Shown: piece by piece, positions 48,914 to 62,651 of the stretch
Layout of the letters: each line of letters starts with the position of its first letter
Numbering within the stretch: the first letter of the stretch is position 1
Source: Talinum fruticosum
Taxonomy: Eukaryota; Streptophyta; Magnoliopsida; Caryophyllales; Talinaceae
Direction of reading: 5' to 3'
Length of the DNA: 64,000 bases
Assembly (NCBI GenBank): GCA_021018815.1
Contig: JAITYX010000066.1
Span: forward strand, 2,888,001 to 2,952,000
Made by a program: the position numbers and the translations under genes
Notes under the pieces: model-generated
The model's input: the letters and a program-made list of their open reading frames with translations, nothing else
Told to the model about the DNA's origin: nothing
Database searches by the model: none

Positions 48914-51506
48914 CATTATCGTCGTCCAAAATACAACGAGGCTAAATAAACAAAATAAAATAAAGTAAAGTTGCGTGTTTTTCCGATATGTTTAAGTTAG
49001 GTCCCGGTAGGGGTATAAACTTACAACCTAAATTGATAAACAATACATCACTACTTTAACAAGACCCAAAATACAGTTTAATAGCTTAATTACATAACAC
49101 CACATACTTGTTTACCTCAAAAAATACACAAAATTAATAATTTCAAGGTCAAATGCAATCCATGGTTGAGCGTAAATCACTATTGGTATTTGAACACCAC
49201 CAAATCTTAGTACACAACATATCAAATTATGTTTTGCTTTCATCTAGCTTGCTAAGTTAAGAACTATTCATTGATACTTTGCTTAAAAACAAAAACAACA
49301 AAATATTTCAAAGAATGAATCGAAACCCAAGTACGATCACTCCTGCAGAGTCACAATGGCTTTAAAACATCTTAATTGAGCGTGTGTATTTTAATTCATT
49401 TTGGTTCAAAATCAAATGGGGGAGAATGTAAGTCAAAACTTCCTCGTGGCTTATTATATGTAAGTGCAACCGATGAGTACGGGTCGTATCCTTGAGTGAC
49501 TCACTTTCAAGTACCGAAATTCGAGTCATGAGACTTTATTCTAGGAAAACTCGGTTGATGAAGGTTGTTTGCTTGATCGAATTAAACTAATTACTAAAAT
49601 AATGACATGTGAATTCAAATGATAAAACCCTTAGATTCGTATTAATCACACTATCATGCCTGAAATTATAATCAAGTTTCACTTGAGACTTGTCTATGTT
49701 TGCAATTTAGAAGGGTTAAACGCCAATTAAGCTTATCTCCGCCTACTTTTGAGGTTCTAATACTAATCTTGTTCGTTTTAACCACATATTTTCAAGATAT
49801 TAACAAAGAACAAAATTACAAGATGTGTGTCTCAAAATAATTGATTTAAAACCTTAATTATTGTCATATTAAAGTCTTAATCGTTCACAATGTCACTCTA
49901 TGTAAAGAATCTATCTTTGAATGCTCACAAAACCCGAATAAGATTGGATGATTTCTCTTTCGAGACTCTTCGAATATGTGGTGAGTTAAACTAATTTTAA
50001 ATAAACAAGCATAGAACAATTGAATATGATATTTAATTCATGATTATCAAGGCATAATAGAGATTACCTAATTGGGGAATTTAGCCTCTAAACATCATAC
50101 TAAATAACTCCAAAATTTCAATGAACATACGCATGAAAACTATTGAGAAATCGCGAAGAGGAAACATAAAGAGAAAGAATTAGAAGTTACCGAATAGAAA
50201 TCTGAATACTTGAATTTAAATTAATAGTCAAAACCCAAAATCTTAATCTTTCAATCTCAAGGAATTGGAATACTAGAAACTATATTAAAAACCCTAAAAA
50301 ATGAATGGAGAAAAACTTTCCTAAAAAATAAATGAAAAATCATTTATAAAGCTGCCAAAACAACGTTGCGGATCATGCTACCCATGCAATACGACCGGTC
50401 GTGCACTTTCACCGCAGATTCTACCATCTCTGTCCAATCCGCACGGTTTGCTCGTGAAACCTTGCATGGGTGCCCGTGCACAACATTAGCTTTTGTAACT
50501 TCTCGTATTGTTGTGCACCTCGCACTCGTTGACGAGCGGACTTCCCGGGTTTTCGCCTTTTGCCCGAAGCTCCGTACGGTTAGTGCACCTTTGCACAGGA
50601 ACCCGTGCGACTTGACTTGGTAAGTTTTTAGGAATTTTTCTTACTGCCTTTAAGGCTCGGTCGAACACTCGTCTTCCTCGTCTTTTATCAAATTCACCTT
50701 GAATCACCCTTGTTTAAGGACAAATACATATAATTAAGAGATTTACAAGTTTAGGTGATATTTAAGAGGAAATAAGCATAAACCAACCCAAAACCAAACA
50801 TACATACTTGAAAGTATCATCAAATTGGGTGAAATATTACCGTAAAAAGTGGCAATACGAAGTTTAGCAGTGACATGATTTTTGAGTAAGATGCTCACCT
50901 CCCGGATCGATCGAGAACCCGAGTTGAAGTCGCATGGGTGGAACCGAAGGGTTAAAGCTCTAATAGTTGGTAATTGGAAGGGCCACTTAATTAGGTGAAA
51001 AAATTGATTTAAAAAGGATTTCATTATTATCTATATATATAACAAGAAATGTTAGAATTGGGTAAAACATGTGAATTTTTCAAAAACACAAGCAACAAAT
51101 GTACCTAGATTAAAAATCTTTTTCCCTCTTACGAAATATTAAATTATCGGCAATAAAAGTGGCATTGCTGTTGTTTGAAATAGATTTTTATTACGAATAA
51201 TATTTTAATTAAGTTTCATTACAACACTATCTGTAACTAAATTCGCATAACCGCTTATAATTTAATTCACTAATTTTGTTTATTGCCTAATTGGTTAAGC
51301 TAATTTTTTTACTCAACTTGATTACATTAATTTCAATTCAATTCTTGTCTACCACACATAACTCGTTAAAGAAATTGGTTAGGTTAGTTTGTTGATTTCT
51401 ATGTGATTCAATTCATTAACCAAGTTGGATCAAAATTTTTTAAAAAAACAATTTAGTTATATTTTAGCTATTGCAACTCGTTTAACATATGAAAACTATA
51501 CTCCTA
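48914..51506. other. Non-coding spacer with a GC-richer island
   Basis: No gene was recognised. From about 50340 to 50640 the sequence is markedly richer in G and C than its surroundings and contains several GTGCAC/CGTGC palindromic words. This looks like part of an old repeat insertion, but no termini were found. Frames there (50366-50623 on plus, 50486-50707 on minus) overlap each other and have no motif. Confidence 0.4.

Positions 51507-51549
<43 letters not shown>
51507..51549. repeat. (TTA)n microsatellite
   Basis: About fourteen uninterrupted ATT units occur here. Confidence 0.95.
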
Positions 51550-51552
<3 letters not shown>

Positions 51553-51737
51553 AACTAAGAGCTACGCGTGGCCACATATTAATTTTTTGAACAATTATAT
51601 GATACTTTGACAATATCATTAAATATTTTTAAATCTACAGAATATTTAAATTAAAAATTATATTACAATTTCATTTAAAAGGTGCATCAAAGACCTTTCA
51701 AAAAAAGTATTAAGCATAACCATTAAAAGTAATTTAG

Positions 51738-51864
51738 AATAATCAATAATGCATAAAGGTTATCCCTAATGTCCAAGGAGGTGATTAATGTCATTCTAAT
51801 GATCAATAATGCATACAGGGTATCCCTAATGTCCAAGGAGGTGATTAATGTCATTCTAATGATC
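51738..51864. repeat. 60-bp tandem duplication
   Basis: Two copies follow at an exact 60-bp period (GTCCAAGGAG ends at 51780 and again at 51840), with only a few mismatches (for example AAAGGT versus CAGGGT). Confidence 0.9.
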
Positions 51865-52000
51865 AAGGAGATGTTCAAAATCAAGGGCGGAAAAAATCAG
51901 CTTCAAGTTATGCTTGTTCCCTCAATTTTAACCTTGAATTTCACTATTTTGGGCATTTGATCGAAGATGTTATAGGATGACTTCGCGGATAAGTCTTATA

Positions 52001-52092
52001 TTTTTAGACTCATCAATAAGTATAGTTTCATGCCCCATAATGTATATTTTTAGACTCATCAATGAGTATAGTTTCATGCCCCATAATGTTTT
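52001..52092. repeat. 46-bp tandem duplication
   Basis: TTTTTAGACTCATCAATRAG starts at 52001 and again at 52047. The copies differ at one position over most of their length. Confidence 0.9.
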
Positions 52093-52685
52093 TTGGAAGA
52101 TAAGTTATAGTTTTTGACTGATCACGCGTTTAGTGCACCTATTGCAAATTTGACTCCAATATGTGCATCTTTCTTAATTAGGTTGTTTACGCTATTAAAC
52201 TCATTCTTTTTAGGGAATTCTTAATTGGGCATAGTATTTGACTCCTTTAAGATAAATCCCAACGTCCTTTTTGCAAATTGGAGGTTTCTAATTTCAAAAT
52301 TCCACAACACCAAAACCAGGTACATTATTGGACGAACAAAGATTGACTTATAACTCAATTTTTTCTCTGCTCCAGGTGCTGCAATGCCAGTCCTACTGGA
52401 TACTGTGCTACTTTGGAAGTTTCTTTCCTTCCTTACTGGGTTTTCCCTTGTGAGAGACCAATACTGAAGCATAGAGTGGGGGACTACTCTTGTCCTATTG
52501 GCCAGCCGCAATTTACTTCAACTTGCTGAAGATTTTTGCTTGTAAATTTTGGGCTTACCAGCTTAGTCCTTTGAGCAACTTGCATTAGTTTTTTCTTTAT
52601 TTACTTAGCATAGTTTTAGCTTATAACATAGTCTAGTTTAACCTTAATTGATGTACTTTATTTTTAAGCATGTTTAGGAGCTTGG
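52093..52685. other. Spacer preceding an LTR-like segment
   Basis: Nothing could be assigned. A minus-strand frame (52221-52511) and a plus-strand frame over about 52380-52530 overlap and have no confirmed motif. The left edge of the LTR-like segment at 52686 may lie somewhere here. Confidence 0.35.
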
Positions 52686-53804
52686 TTATAAATAGCATCC
52701 TCCCACTTCTTGTACTTAGTTTATTTGTTGATTAATGAAAGTGTTGAGAGCCCATTTGGCTTTTCCCTTTGACATCACTTAAGTAATTGGTTGTTTTGGG
52801 GTAAGAACTTTAATCTAATATTGGTGGTTTAATCCTTGAAGTATTAGAGGTTATTCCTTAGGTTAAATGGTAATTTATCTTTTTCCTCAAACTTGGATTG
52901 AGTGGTGGTGTATCCTTTACCTCAATCTTCGCTTGAGTGGTGGCCTCGCCTTTAACTCATTTATATCGCAGTTATCTAACGATAATTTTCGCTAGTTGAT
53001 GCTTGATGTTGTCGGTCGCTAGGTCGATGACTGTCTATCGCTCATGTTTTGTCAACCATCTGCAAGTGCCTAATGCATTTATTCGCTAGTCCCTTGCTTC
53101 CATCCGCTAGATCTTGTCTTCAGCTAGCACCCACTTGCTAGCGCTAATGCCCAATGCTTGTCCTTGCTTGTCAGCACTCACTATCCACGGCCAGCGCTTG
53201 CCTTACTCACTTTTAACTACGATTGTCAAAAGCGACTGTTGTCTTTGCTCACTTTTTACTACAGTTGTCAAGTGCAACCGTTGTCTTTGCTTGCTTTTTA
53301 CATGGGTTATTGGTGCCAACCGTTTTCTTTGTTCTTGTCCTCGGTAGCTCGCCAACAGTGCTTGTCTTTGCATGTCTTTGTGGAAGAGCTTGTCTCTGCT
53401 CGCTAGCGTTCGTTACCATGCCCAGCACCTGCCTTGCTCAGTTTTTACTACAGTTGTCGAAAGTAACCATTGTCTTTACTCACTTTTTAGTATGGTTGTC
53501 AAGAACAACTATTGTCTTTGCTTGCTTTTTACACGGGTTATTGGTGTCAACCATTGTCTTTGTTCTTGTCCTCGGTAGCTCGCCAACAGCGCTTGTCTTT
53601 GCATGTCTTTGCGATAGAGCTTGTCTTTGCTCACTAGTGTTCATTACCTCACCCACCACCTGCAGTGCTTGTCTCCTCGGTAGCGTCTTGCTCGCTACTT
53701 GTTTCCAACGCACATTCTTAGCTGCACGCGAGCTTCTCGGTAGACGTCAAACTCGCCCAAACAAGCCTAACTCTCAGTACCTTGCATCAAATTGGTGTCG
53801 AAGC
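52686..53804 (+). repeat. Degenerate LTR-like segment with primer-binding-like site
   Basis: TTATAAATAG (52686-52695) is followed by a TTGATTAATGAAAG motif near 52730, as in the promoter/R region of copia LTRs. At 53783-53789 the text ends TGCATCA, and three bases later TGGTGTCGAAGC (53793-53804) matches the initiator-Met primer-binding site at nine of twelve positions. This fits an LTR 3' end joined to an interior, though no second LTR or coding relic was found. The 5' edge is undefined. Confidence 0.4.
53190..53663 (+). repeat. 231-bp tandem repeat
   Basis: Marker words recur at exactly 231 bp: ACTTTTAACT/AGTTTTTACT at 53209 and 53440, CATGGG/CACGGG at 53301 and 53532, GCCAACAG at 53351 and 53582. 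There are two full copies and partial ones at each side. Shorter similar blocks of about 45 bp recur inside each unit. Because 231 is divisible by three, frames stay open across the array (53223-53831 has 202 codons), but the predicted hydrophobic, Cys-rich product has no recognisable domain. Confidence 0.85.
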
Positions 53805-56800
53805 TTACCTTCACTCTTTGGTGAGCCTTGATATACATCCGAGTGGTGTCAGCCCCTTGGCGTCACGCAGCAATCAACGTAGACCATGATACATAAATGA
53901 TACGGATACGTTAAAATTGTTGATAACATTGTTGTAAATGACAAAAATGCCCTTCTATCACAAAAAATGAGCTTATTATCACTAATAAAAATTCATTACA
54001 ACTAATCCAATAAGCCAAAAAAAAACACCATATAAGGGAAAATAAGTCCAACAATCAACTGAATGACACAAAAGTTACTGCATTTATTAGGGGGCCATTG
54101 GTATACATAATATATTTCAATGGAAGAGAAAAAAAATCTCCTAAGTTTTCCTAACTAGACAATATTTGATAAACCCCTTGTAAGAGATATCTATCGGCAC
54201 CAATTACAATATAAACAAATAGCCAACTTCCATTAATAGGGACCAAAATGCAAAAGAGTTTATGCCCTTCAATCACTTTGTCACTACTCTCTACTATATG
54301 TATTCTTGGTTCACTATCTTTTCCTATATAGCTCAAATATGGAGTTCTAAAGGGTTCCCAGCAGACTTCAAATAATGAAAAATTAGAAATCAAAAAATTG
54401 GTCACACTTGGTGAATGCCAAATGTATGAAATTCTAAAAAAAAAAACAAATACTTTCATTGAATTGCTTTTTCACTTTCACGGGTGTTCTTTTAGATTGC
54501 CCCCTAGATATAAAAGGTTGCTCACAAAAATTCCATTAATACTATAAAATTTAAATTGTGCATTTTGAAACATTCAAGGCCGGAAACTGAGCCACCCTCT
54601 CCCTGTGCCAGACTTACATTGGACAATATGGTCTGGCATAATAGCACTCTAATCTCATCACCCTAACCAATTATCGTGCTTATAGTTGAGAGAAAATCCT
54701 GAACGAACAAAATAATTTGATAAATCGGAATTCCTAAGACAGTGAACATACAATGATATTCTATTATGCAGGTCAAACAATCCAATAACTCACACACCAA
54801 ACTGAGTGGCCTTTGCTTACTCATTTCTTTGCCTCATAAAACCCACAAACCAAATCACTTTCAGGGGCCTAATGTTGGCTTCAAGCACTTCAAATGAAAT
54901 CGAACTAAATATGTATTATCTATAACTTTGAAAATGAACCCTTTGTAGTACCCTATCCGTATTTATTGCCCTCATGCTAGGTCTCCATGGCCTCCCTATA
55001 TTATCCATTATTACATATAACATTAGATTCACACATATTTAAGCAAATAATGCTTAAATAATACTTAACAATTATGATGACATATAGTATTAAATTCACG
55101 CATATTTAAGCAAATAATGCTTAATAATTATGATGACCTCTCATCATCCTCCCATGATCTGGTGTAATATAGAAAAGTTCAGATGCATCAATAACTTGCC
55201 ATCTAAAACCGAATCAACGAACTCATCAAGCATTACTTTAAATAAATAAATTAAAAATATTAGTTCAATCTAGAAGACAACTTACCAATAAGAAGTTATA
55301 GCCCGAAGCCCAAGGAAAAAGGGGAGCTCCTCACCATAACACTACTGAGCAACCTACTTAAGAGCTAACCCATTAAAACAGAATCTCCAATATCCTCAAC
55401 CGTTTAGATTACTTAAAAATCACCCCTAATTCACAAATAAACCATGCATACAAAAAGCTCCAAGAACAAAGCTGCTACTAAGATAAAAAAATACCAGATA
55501 AAATCTATGGAAAAGAAATAATCCCCACCTATGAAATAAAACTTCAATCTTTAATCAAATCACCCCACCCAAAATTTTCTAAACACCATCCCTTTTAATT
55601 CTATTTTTCTCTCGTGCTTTATAGAAAAGAAGATGAGATGAAGAAACACAAAGTAGAGAATTCATATAGTAGATATTTTGCAGTCAAAATTAGAAATCAG
55701 AGTGGCAAACGTGATTTGGTCAAGATAACTCAAACATTATGGGGGAGGGGACACAAGCCAACAGACACTAATTCTTTCATACCCCAAAATGAAATTACAC
55801 CAAAAATCTCAAAAACATGACTGATTGCAAATCTACCCACATAATCACATATCCATAGTACCACAAAATCACTGGATCATCAAATTAAAAACAAAAAATG
55901 AAAGATTAAATTCCTTATAAAGCATAATCAGAATACGAACCTGAAAAACAGAGTTCTTGACATATGTAGAGAAGAAATAGAGCTACAATCCTAAACTGAT
56001 TCAACCTCCAACACACAAGTTTCTTCCATGATAAAAAAAAATATACCAACAAAAATCCTTGGGAAAGAAACTTCCCTCAATTATGCATAAGAAACTTCAA
56101 TGTTCAATCAATCTCCCCTTTCCCAAATTCCAAAATATCGCTCCTTGAAATTCTTTATGTATAGCTTAAAATGAAGGAGATGATATGCGGTACAAATTAA
56201 ATGAAATTATTATTTTTTATTGTGATGGTCACCCTCCACACTAAGAGAGAGAAACTGACTTTCTTAAATTTGAAAATTGATCCAAGTCTTTCCATTATTT
56301 GCACTTTACTCCTTTTTTGTAAAGCAAAAATCAAACAAAGACCTTAAACCTGATACACGAAAGAAGGTAAGAGGAGGGAGATGATAGCTTAATTGAAAAG
56401 AAGAGGAGAGAGAGAGAGAGAGAGGTGTGCTTGCTTAATTAAAAGGGAAGGCGTGGAGGGGGAAGAAGTCACATCTTAGGGCACAGAGAGAGAGAGAGAG
56501 ATGTGTGACTGCTTAGGGAAGAGGAGAAAGAGGAAGGGCGAAAGAGGGGTGTGATTGCTTAGGGAAGAGTGCATGATTTTGGAGAGAGACGGGAGAGGGG
56601 GCTATATTGTTTTTTGATAGTGTGTGATTACCAGTTGTATGGGCTGTGACGTATGAGTAAATGAATAAATGTGACATTAGGTAGTTAATGAGTCACATTT
56701 ACGATGATAATACTATTTTTCTCCAAAATTCGTTCTCATGAAGGTCAACCATGTTTTCCTTTTATAATATTAGGTCACATTCACACACAATGCGTGCAAC

Positions 56801-58140
56801 AATATAGAAGAGCATTGTAATTATATTGGAGAAGAAAAATATTAATAATCTCTTTAAAGTTAAACTTTTAAAATAAAAGGGGATGCATTCATACAGACTT
56901 GAATTATATATATATAATAAATTAAAAGTTGTAATAGAAAGCACAAATATGCCATATAATGTAGTTTTGATCAAGTGTATGGTGGAGCCCGTTTTTTCTG
57001 AGCTAAATAAAATGAATAAAAAGAAAGTTAGAGAAACACAATAGAAGAATAGAATCATGTGGTAATTTCTAAATTAATACCAACATATTGTTAATTAACT
57101 CTTGTTTGAACCTGAGGCCCCCAAAAATAAAGATAGGGATGAATGATCATGGTCCAGTAAATTATTGATGTTATACATCTATACATTTTAAAAAACTAAG
57201 ATGTTTGTTCACTATTTACGTCTTTTTGGTCATTTTAAGTTATTTTTGGGGCAATTTAGACAATTTAAATTTGTATAAAGTTCTCTCATGAATGATTTTT
57301 ATTGATGGTATAATTGTCATTTTATGTTGGGTATTAGTGAGCGAAAAAATTGTTTTAATGAAAAGTAAATAATTAGGGCATTTAGGATTTTTGATATCAA
57401 AATTGTGATCATGCACATTCTCTCGATGGGATGGATAATTGTTCATGTACTCTTGTACTATTTGGAAAATTAAATAGTAAAGGATGGATGAGACTCTTTA
57501 AGTTTATTCGGAGAACCATTTTAGTTTTGAGGTTGTGCTGTGGGTTTGGATGAGGATGAGAAACTGTTTTTTGGGGGGTGTTATTTTAGTGATTAAATTA
57601 TTGGTATTATGAGCTATGTTTAGTTGTTTTGTTTGTTTATGATGATTTTTTAAAACTGTAATAGTTCTTTGTATGTGTATTAACTAATTTTGTTGTGTTC
57701 CCAGTTGTTGGTTTGTCCTTTGGTTTCATCATCTTTCTAACAATGTTATTAGCTTATATATATATTAATTTTTTAGGAGCTTAGATGATTATGTATTTGT
57801 GACTTGAAGATTTAATGCTTATAATGTTTGTATAAGAGTTTTGTATTTGTTGCTTGTTCTTGATTGTCATTTTCAAGTCAAGGTATAGATTCAACTTTTG
57901 AACTATGAATGATTTTACTCTCTCGTGGTGTCGGCCATATTTCTCTCTCTTTTTCTTTTTAGATTTGTTTTTGGTTTTTAATAATTTTATGATTAAGTAT
58001 TTATGACTTTTTAGATTTAATACTTACACTGTTTTTATAGGACTTTGGTTCTCTTGTTCGTTCTTTAGTCTCATTTTCAGGTAAAGGTTGTTAAATTCAG
58101 TTCTTCAAGTGTGAATGATGTCAATGGTTGGTTGTATGGT
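53805..58140. other. Long AT-rich spacer without a recognised gene
   Basis: Only short frames are present. AG microsatellites occur at about 56404-56424 and 56487-56500, in a purine-rich patch (56340-56600). The minus-strand frames at 56762-57058 and 57240-57446 are AT-driven and have no motif. The stretch 57780-58140 is T-rich and partly resembles the duplicated block that follows. Confidence 0.45.
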
Positions 58141-58149
58141 TGTCATTTT

Positions 58150-58591
58150 TCTCCTTCCATTTTTTCTATTGATATTTTTTGGCTTTATAGACTGAAAAAT
58201 AATATAAAAAATGGTTAATTTTCATGGTATAGTAACTATTTACGGTTCTTCGTTTTTAATTTATATGTAGACAATGTATGGTGGTTGGGGGAATGCTTGT
58301 ATGGTTTATATGGTTATTGTTATGTTAGAATAACATAATGTTTTATGGAAGAAATATATGCTCTGTGTAGCCATTTTTTTCTTTTTAGCTTTTTTCTAGA
58401 TTTATTTTTGGTTTACACATTGAAAAAATAATATAAAATAGTTAATTTTTATTGTATATGGTAGATTTTAAGTTGTTTTTTTATATGTAGACAACATATA
58501 CTGGTTAGGGATTGATTGTATGGTTGACATGGTAATTGATATATTAGAATCACCTAATTTGTTATGGAAGTAATATGTATTCTGTGTAGCC
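58150..58591. repeat. Degenerate ~220-bp tandem duplication
   Basis: TTATATGTAGACAA occurs at 58261 and 58481, and CTGTGTAGCC at 58363 and 58582, with clearly related text between. It lies immediately upstream of the RPA-like relic. Confidence 0.75.
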
Positions 58592-58725
58592 TTGTGGCCA
58601 TATTCCTACTAGAATTAGTATGATGTGATATTGCATGATGACATTTGGACGCAATATTAGAATTTAATTTTGCTCTTTGTTTTCTTATTAAAAAATACGT
58701 TTGTCGAAGGTAGAACTATAACATA

Positions 58726-60660
58726 ATGGCTCCACCAAAGAGAAACATCAAGGATTTGACTCAAAATCAAAGGAATTTTCTATAAAAGTTAAAGTGATTG
58801 AGAAAGCATGCCCTCAAGTTTCACCGAAGGATGAAGTATCAAAAGATTCATATGAAAGATGATTAAGTACATTTTCTACAAATGTGTTTAGGTAATTTAG
58901 TATTTTTAAGACATTAATGAGCTTTAGATTGTAATTAATGTCTTTTATGTGTTTTATTTGTGGTTTGGTGAGGTAGGAGTTGTTCTTTATAATGAAAATA
59001 TTGATCTGTATGAAAAGACAATTGAGTATCAAAGAAAGTATGAAATCTCAAATACAGTCCTTAAACTTATGAAAGAGCACATGCGAAAAGGAAGGGATAA
59101 GTATGAGTTGAAAGTTCGTCGTCACACAACATATGATCTTTTTATGTATCAAATGATACAAATCTACCTAATTTTTGTGAAATATCTACTATTAGACGGG
59201 TGGTACCTTCTAATGGCTATTATGGTAAAATTTGATTACAAATTTATGCGTTTTCTAACAATTATTGTTGCATTTTTAATGGTTATTATTGTGTTTGTTA
59301 CTATATACTCATTTCATTTATTAATATTTGTGGTTGTGTGTTATCTTAAATGATGAAGCCATCTTTTTTAGAGTTAGTGTTATTTTTCCTTTGTTGTGTT
59401 TGCTTCTAGTTTTTACAATTTTATTTTTATAGATTTTCTGGGGTTGTGCTGTTTGTTGAAGATTTACAGATGAAACAATATGATGACGCTAGCACTGGTG
59501 TTAGATATGATGTACCTATGAGAGAGCTTCTGTTGGTTGATCTAAGGTGCATCAATTTTTTAGATATTAATGTTATGCTTAATATTTAGCATTGTTGTCC
59601 ATAATCCTTACACGTACTTAGAGATTTGTTTATTATCTTAATGTTCAATTATAGGGAAAAGAACAATGGTTGTTTAAGCTTGGAGTGAGCATTTTACTAA
59701 CATTGTCGATTCACTTCTAGTTGTTCCAGTCACAATATTAAAACCTTCACCATATAATAGTATTGTTAAAATTATCTTAGTGTACATATTGATAAATAGA
59801 AATTTATAAAACATATTTTATAAATAAATATATGCAAATTTAGTGTTAGAGTTTCAGTATCTTCATCCATCTCAACAAATATTATAGTTGAACCTAAAGG
59901 GAACAAGGCCAAAGAAGTAGTGAAGTGGTAACTTCAATATCTATTACCTTATTAAAAAAATCAAACATTGCCATTTACAGATGAACTTTATAAAAAATGT
60001 TGTTCTTTTGCAAGCGTGTTGATAATATTGGGGCTCTTAACTCTCTTCGTGAAATTGTGATTGAGACTCGTTTTGTAGGTGATGATGTTGACCGGAAGAT
60101 CATTGTTAAGCTTAGGGCTAAAAAGGTTACTCTATCTTCATGTTGAATTTGACTCTCATTATTTACAAAATGCTTATTCTCATGTGCACTAATTTCATAT
60201 CATTGTTTACATGTCATTTAACTTCATTTTCTATAATTTCTAGCCTGATGAAACAATGTCGGTGAATGTTATCGTCTTACCGGCAAAATTATGAAGGTTG
60301 AAAGTAGTATGTTCTATCTCTTTCTTAGTTGTAGTAAACGTGGGAGAACGAGTTATGTTGAAAAGGGTGAGTTTTTCAATGTAGAAAGAGTTCTTGCAAG
60401 AATCAAAGTCATGTGTCAGCTTTGAGGTTAGTTTCGTTTGATAGTTTTTGAAAAAATTACTTGCTAAGCCTTTTGTAGAAAAATATATTGGAGATATCAT
60501 TAGCATATTAATGATTACCATAACAATCTTTTTTTTTAAGGATGAGATTCACTTTTGAGTTGGTGGATGAAACCAGTTCAATGAAATTTACTTCCTTTTC
60601 TACCCATGCAATGGAATTGCTAAGGATTTAGCCTCGGCCTTTATATAACATAGGAGCTTA
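58726..60660 (+). pseudogene. Replication protein A 70-kDa subunit (RPA1)-like pseudogene
   Basis: Exon-like blocks resemble the single-stranded-DNA-binding OB folds of plant RPA1-like proteins. At 58726-58860 MAPPKRNIKDL is followed, after a shift, by IKVKVIEKACPQVSPK. From 58977 comes LYNENIDLYEKTIEYQRKYE, with KYELKVRRHTTYDL at about 59100-59140. At 59433-59546 there is GVVLFVEDLQM and MRELLLVDLR. An intron with intact GT (59547) and AG (ending 59654) follows. The next block has AWSEHFTNIVDSLLVVPVT, with a stop just before it. Two further blocks (about 59845-59930 and 60000-60130) continue the domain. A likely zinc-finger region is at 60300-60430, and FELVDETSSMKF at 60550-60590. The stop and shifts show decay. 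Such genes are common cargo of plant Helitrons. Confidence 0.65.
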
Positions 60661-62651
60661 GGTACTTTAGCAAGTCCCTATTTTAGCTTATTTAGTAATT
60701 AGAAGATTATACAAGTAAATTGATGCTTGATGTTTTGCCTTAATGTAGGATTGAGAGCAGTCCCTTACTAAAGTTGTTGTCTTGTTAGCTAAGAAACCTT
60801 TTACCTTGATGTCGTACTAGGGGATTGTAAGTAAATTTACTCACAATATAAGATTGTACAACTAAATTTACTCTCAATAAGGTCTAAAAATGGGGATTGC
60901 AAATAGCTTTAATAGAGAATGTTGATCAAACAAATTGAAAGAGATGGAAGAATGTCGATGTCACTCGTTATTATGATTAAAGTATTTGGGACTTATGAAT
61001 ATTTTGTCGAATTTTTTGCTGAAAATATGGACAAAGTAGCATCCGATAGTCTTGGCTGGTGTTCTCTGCAAGTCTCATTTAAAACGTATGCTTCATTTGG
61101 TTGATATTGTGAGATAATTTATACTATGAAAAAGACATGTGTTTTTATGTATAATATATAGTTTATATGAAGGGAATGTTAATCCGTATCAAAGCCGCAA
61201 TGGATATGGATGTGTTATGTTGTTTTATTTTGCAAGAGTATCGAAAAATTTTTGTGTTTAAAAGATAAGATAATTTATTGAAAGTATGACTAGAGTTAAA
61301 CTTAACATGACTTATTCTTGAACAAAACATTTTGTATGCCGCTTCTGCATGAAGCTGCAAAGTAGTTGCAAGTGAGGCGAGTGATCCCTATGCAATGAAG
61401 TCGAGCGTAAGATTTGCAAGCATAAACTTGAACAAACTTTGCAACATTAAAAAGTATATTGGTTATGATTAATGACTGTCTTTCTTTAATGTAAAATTTG
61501 GGTGGATGAAATTAATGGAGAGAAAAATTATGATGGAATAGTGTGCCTTAAAGAGCCAGTCGCAACCGTGGTGGGACTTGTGGAGTTTCAGCTTATTTAA
61601 TTTTTTACCTTATTTTATTAGCAAAACTTGTGGTACACAAGAAGGGCTCCCATGTGGATTCCAAATGAACTTTGATGATCAATGTACGTTAGAATAATGG
61701 TTGTAAAATCCTATAAATGCTTTGAAGAAATACAACTCAATTGTAAAACTGATAAGTAGTAGCTTAAAATAACATAAAAAGCTCAATATGCTTATAATCT
61801 GATTTTAATTTACCCATCAATTCAAGTCAAAATATGTATTTATTAGTAATTTTGTGAAGTTGTGATGCATGCATATTTATAACAACGTGTTAGTAGCTTA
61901 AAAAAGTGGAAAATTTTAATGACTCTTGTCTCAATTTCAGTGCATTTGGATGTAAACAACTGATTAAGAAGTAAAAAGGATATAAAGGATATATCCAATT
62001 GTTTTTCCCTATTGTTGATAAGAGAATATATCTTCTCTTATTTGTTAATTATATTATTTGGATTTTTTTAATACTTTTACCTTTTATCATGAATCTTTAC
62101 ATTCTTACATACTTTTCATGACTTTTTCTTTTTTGGAGAAATAATGGAGGTTAGTGTGTTCATTTGAAGCTAATTGTGCAATATCAGGTTAGCTTCCATT
62201 CTCTTCACTTTTATTTTGGTTGCCTCCATCATTATATATGTCAAAGTAGAAATGAATTGTTGTATTTAGTTAGTTTTCATTTAGAAATTAAATGAAGTAG
62301 GAGAGTTTGGTATTTTTCCAACTATGTTTAGACTTTTAAAGAAGTTTTTTTATGGTAATAAGACTCAATCCTTTCTCAATTACACTCTCACTTTTCCTAT
62401 TTCATTGAATTATTAGTTATGTGTCATCATCTTCATTGTTAGTATATCCTAATCAAATCTAATCACTTTGGTATTATAGGTGATATGTAGATTCTCTAAC
62501 TATACTTTTCGATAGTTTGATGTTTGTTTAAACTATATAGATTATTAGATTTTAAAATTAATGTATGTTAAATAATAGTGTGCTTATGGTTACCCGTTAA
62601 ACGGTTTAATGGTTTTATGAAATCAGTTTAGAGTCCTTATTACAAACATCA
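60661..62651. other. Spacer between the RPA-like relic and the helicase relic
   Basis: Only short frames are present. A plus-strand frame at 60919-61104 (61 codons) might be a further exon of the RPA-like gene, but no motif is visible. AT-rich sequence fills the remainder. Confidence 0.4.

Noticed and set aside
52221..52511. Minus-strand frame with text loosely like the C-terminal part of a non-LTR reverse transcriptase (KSIFVRPI)
   Set aside because: The similarity is short and of a type expected in animal rather than plant elements; a Cys-rich plus-strand frame overlaps; no supporting neighbouring motifs.
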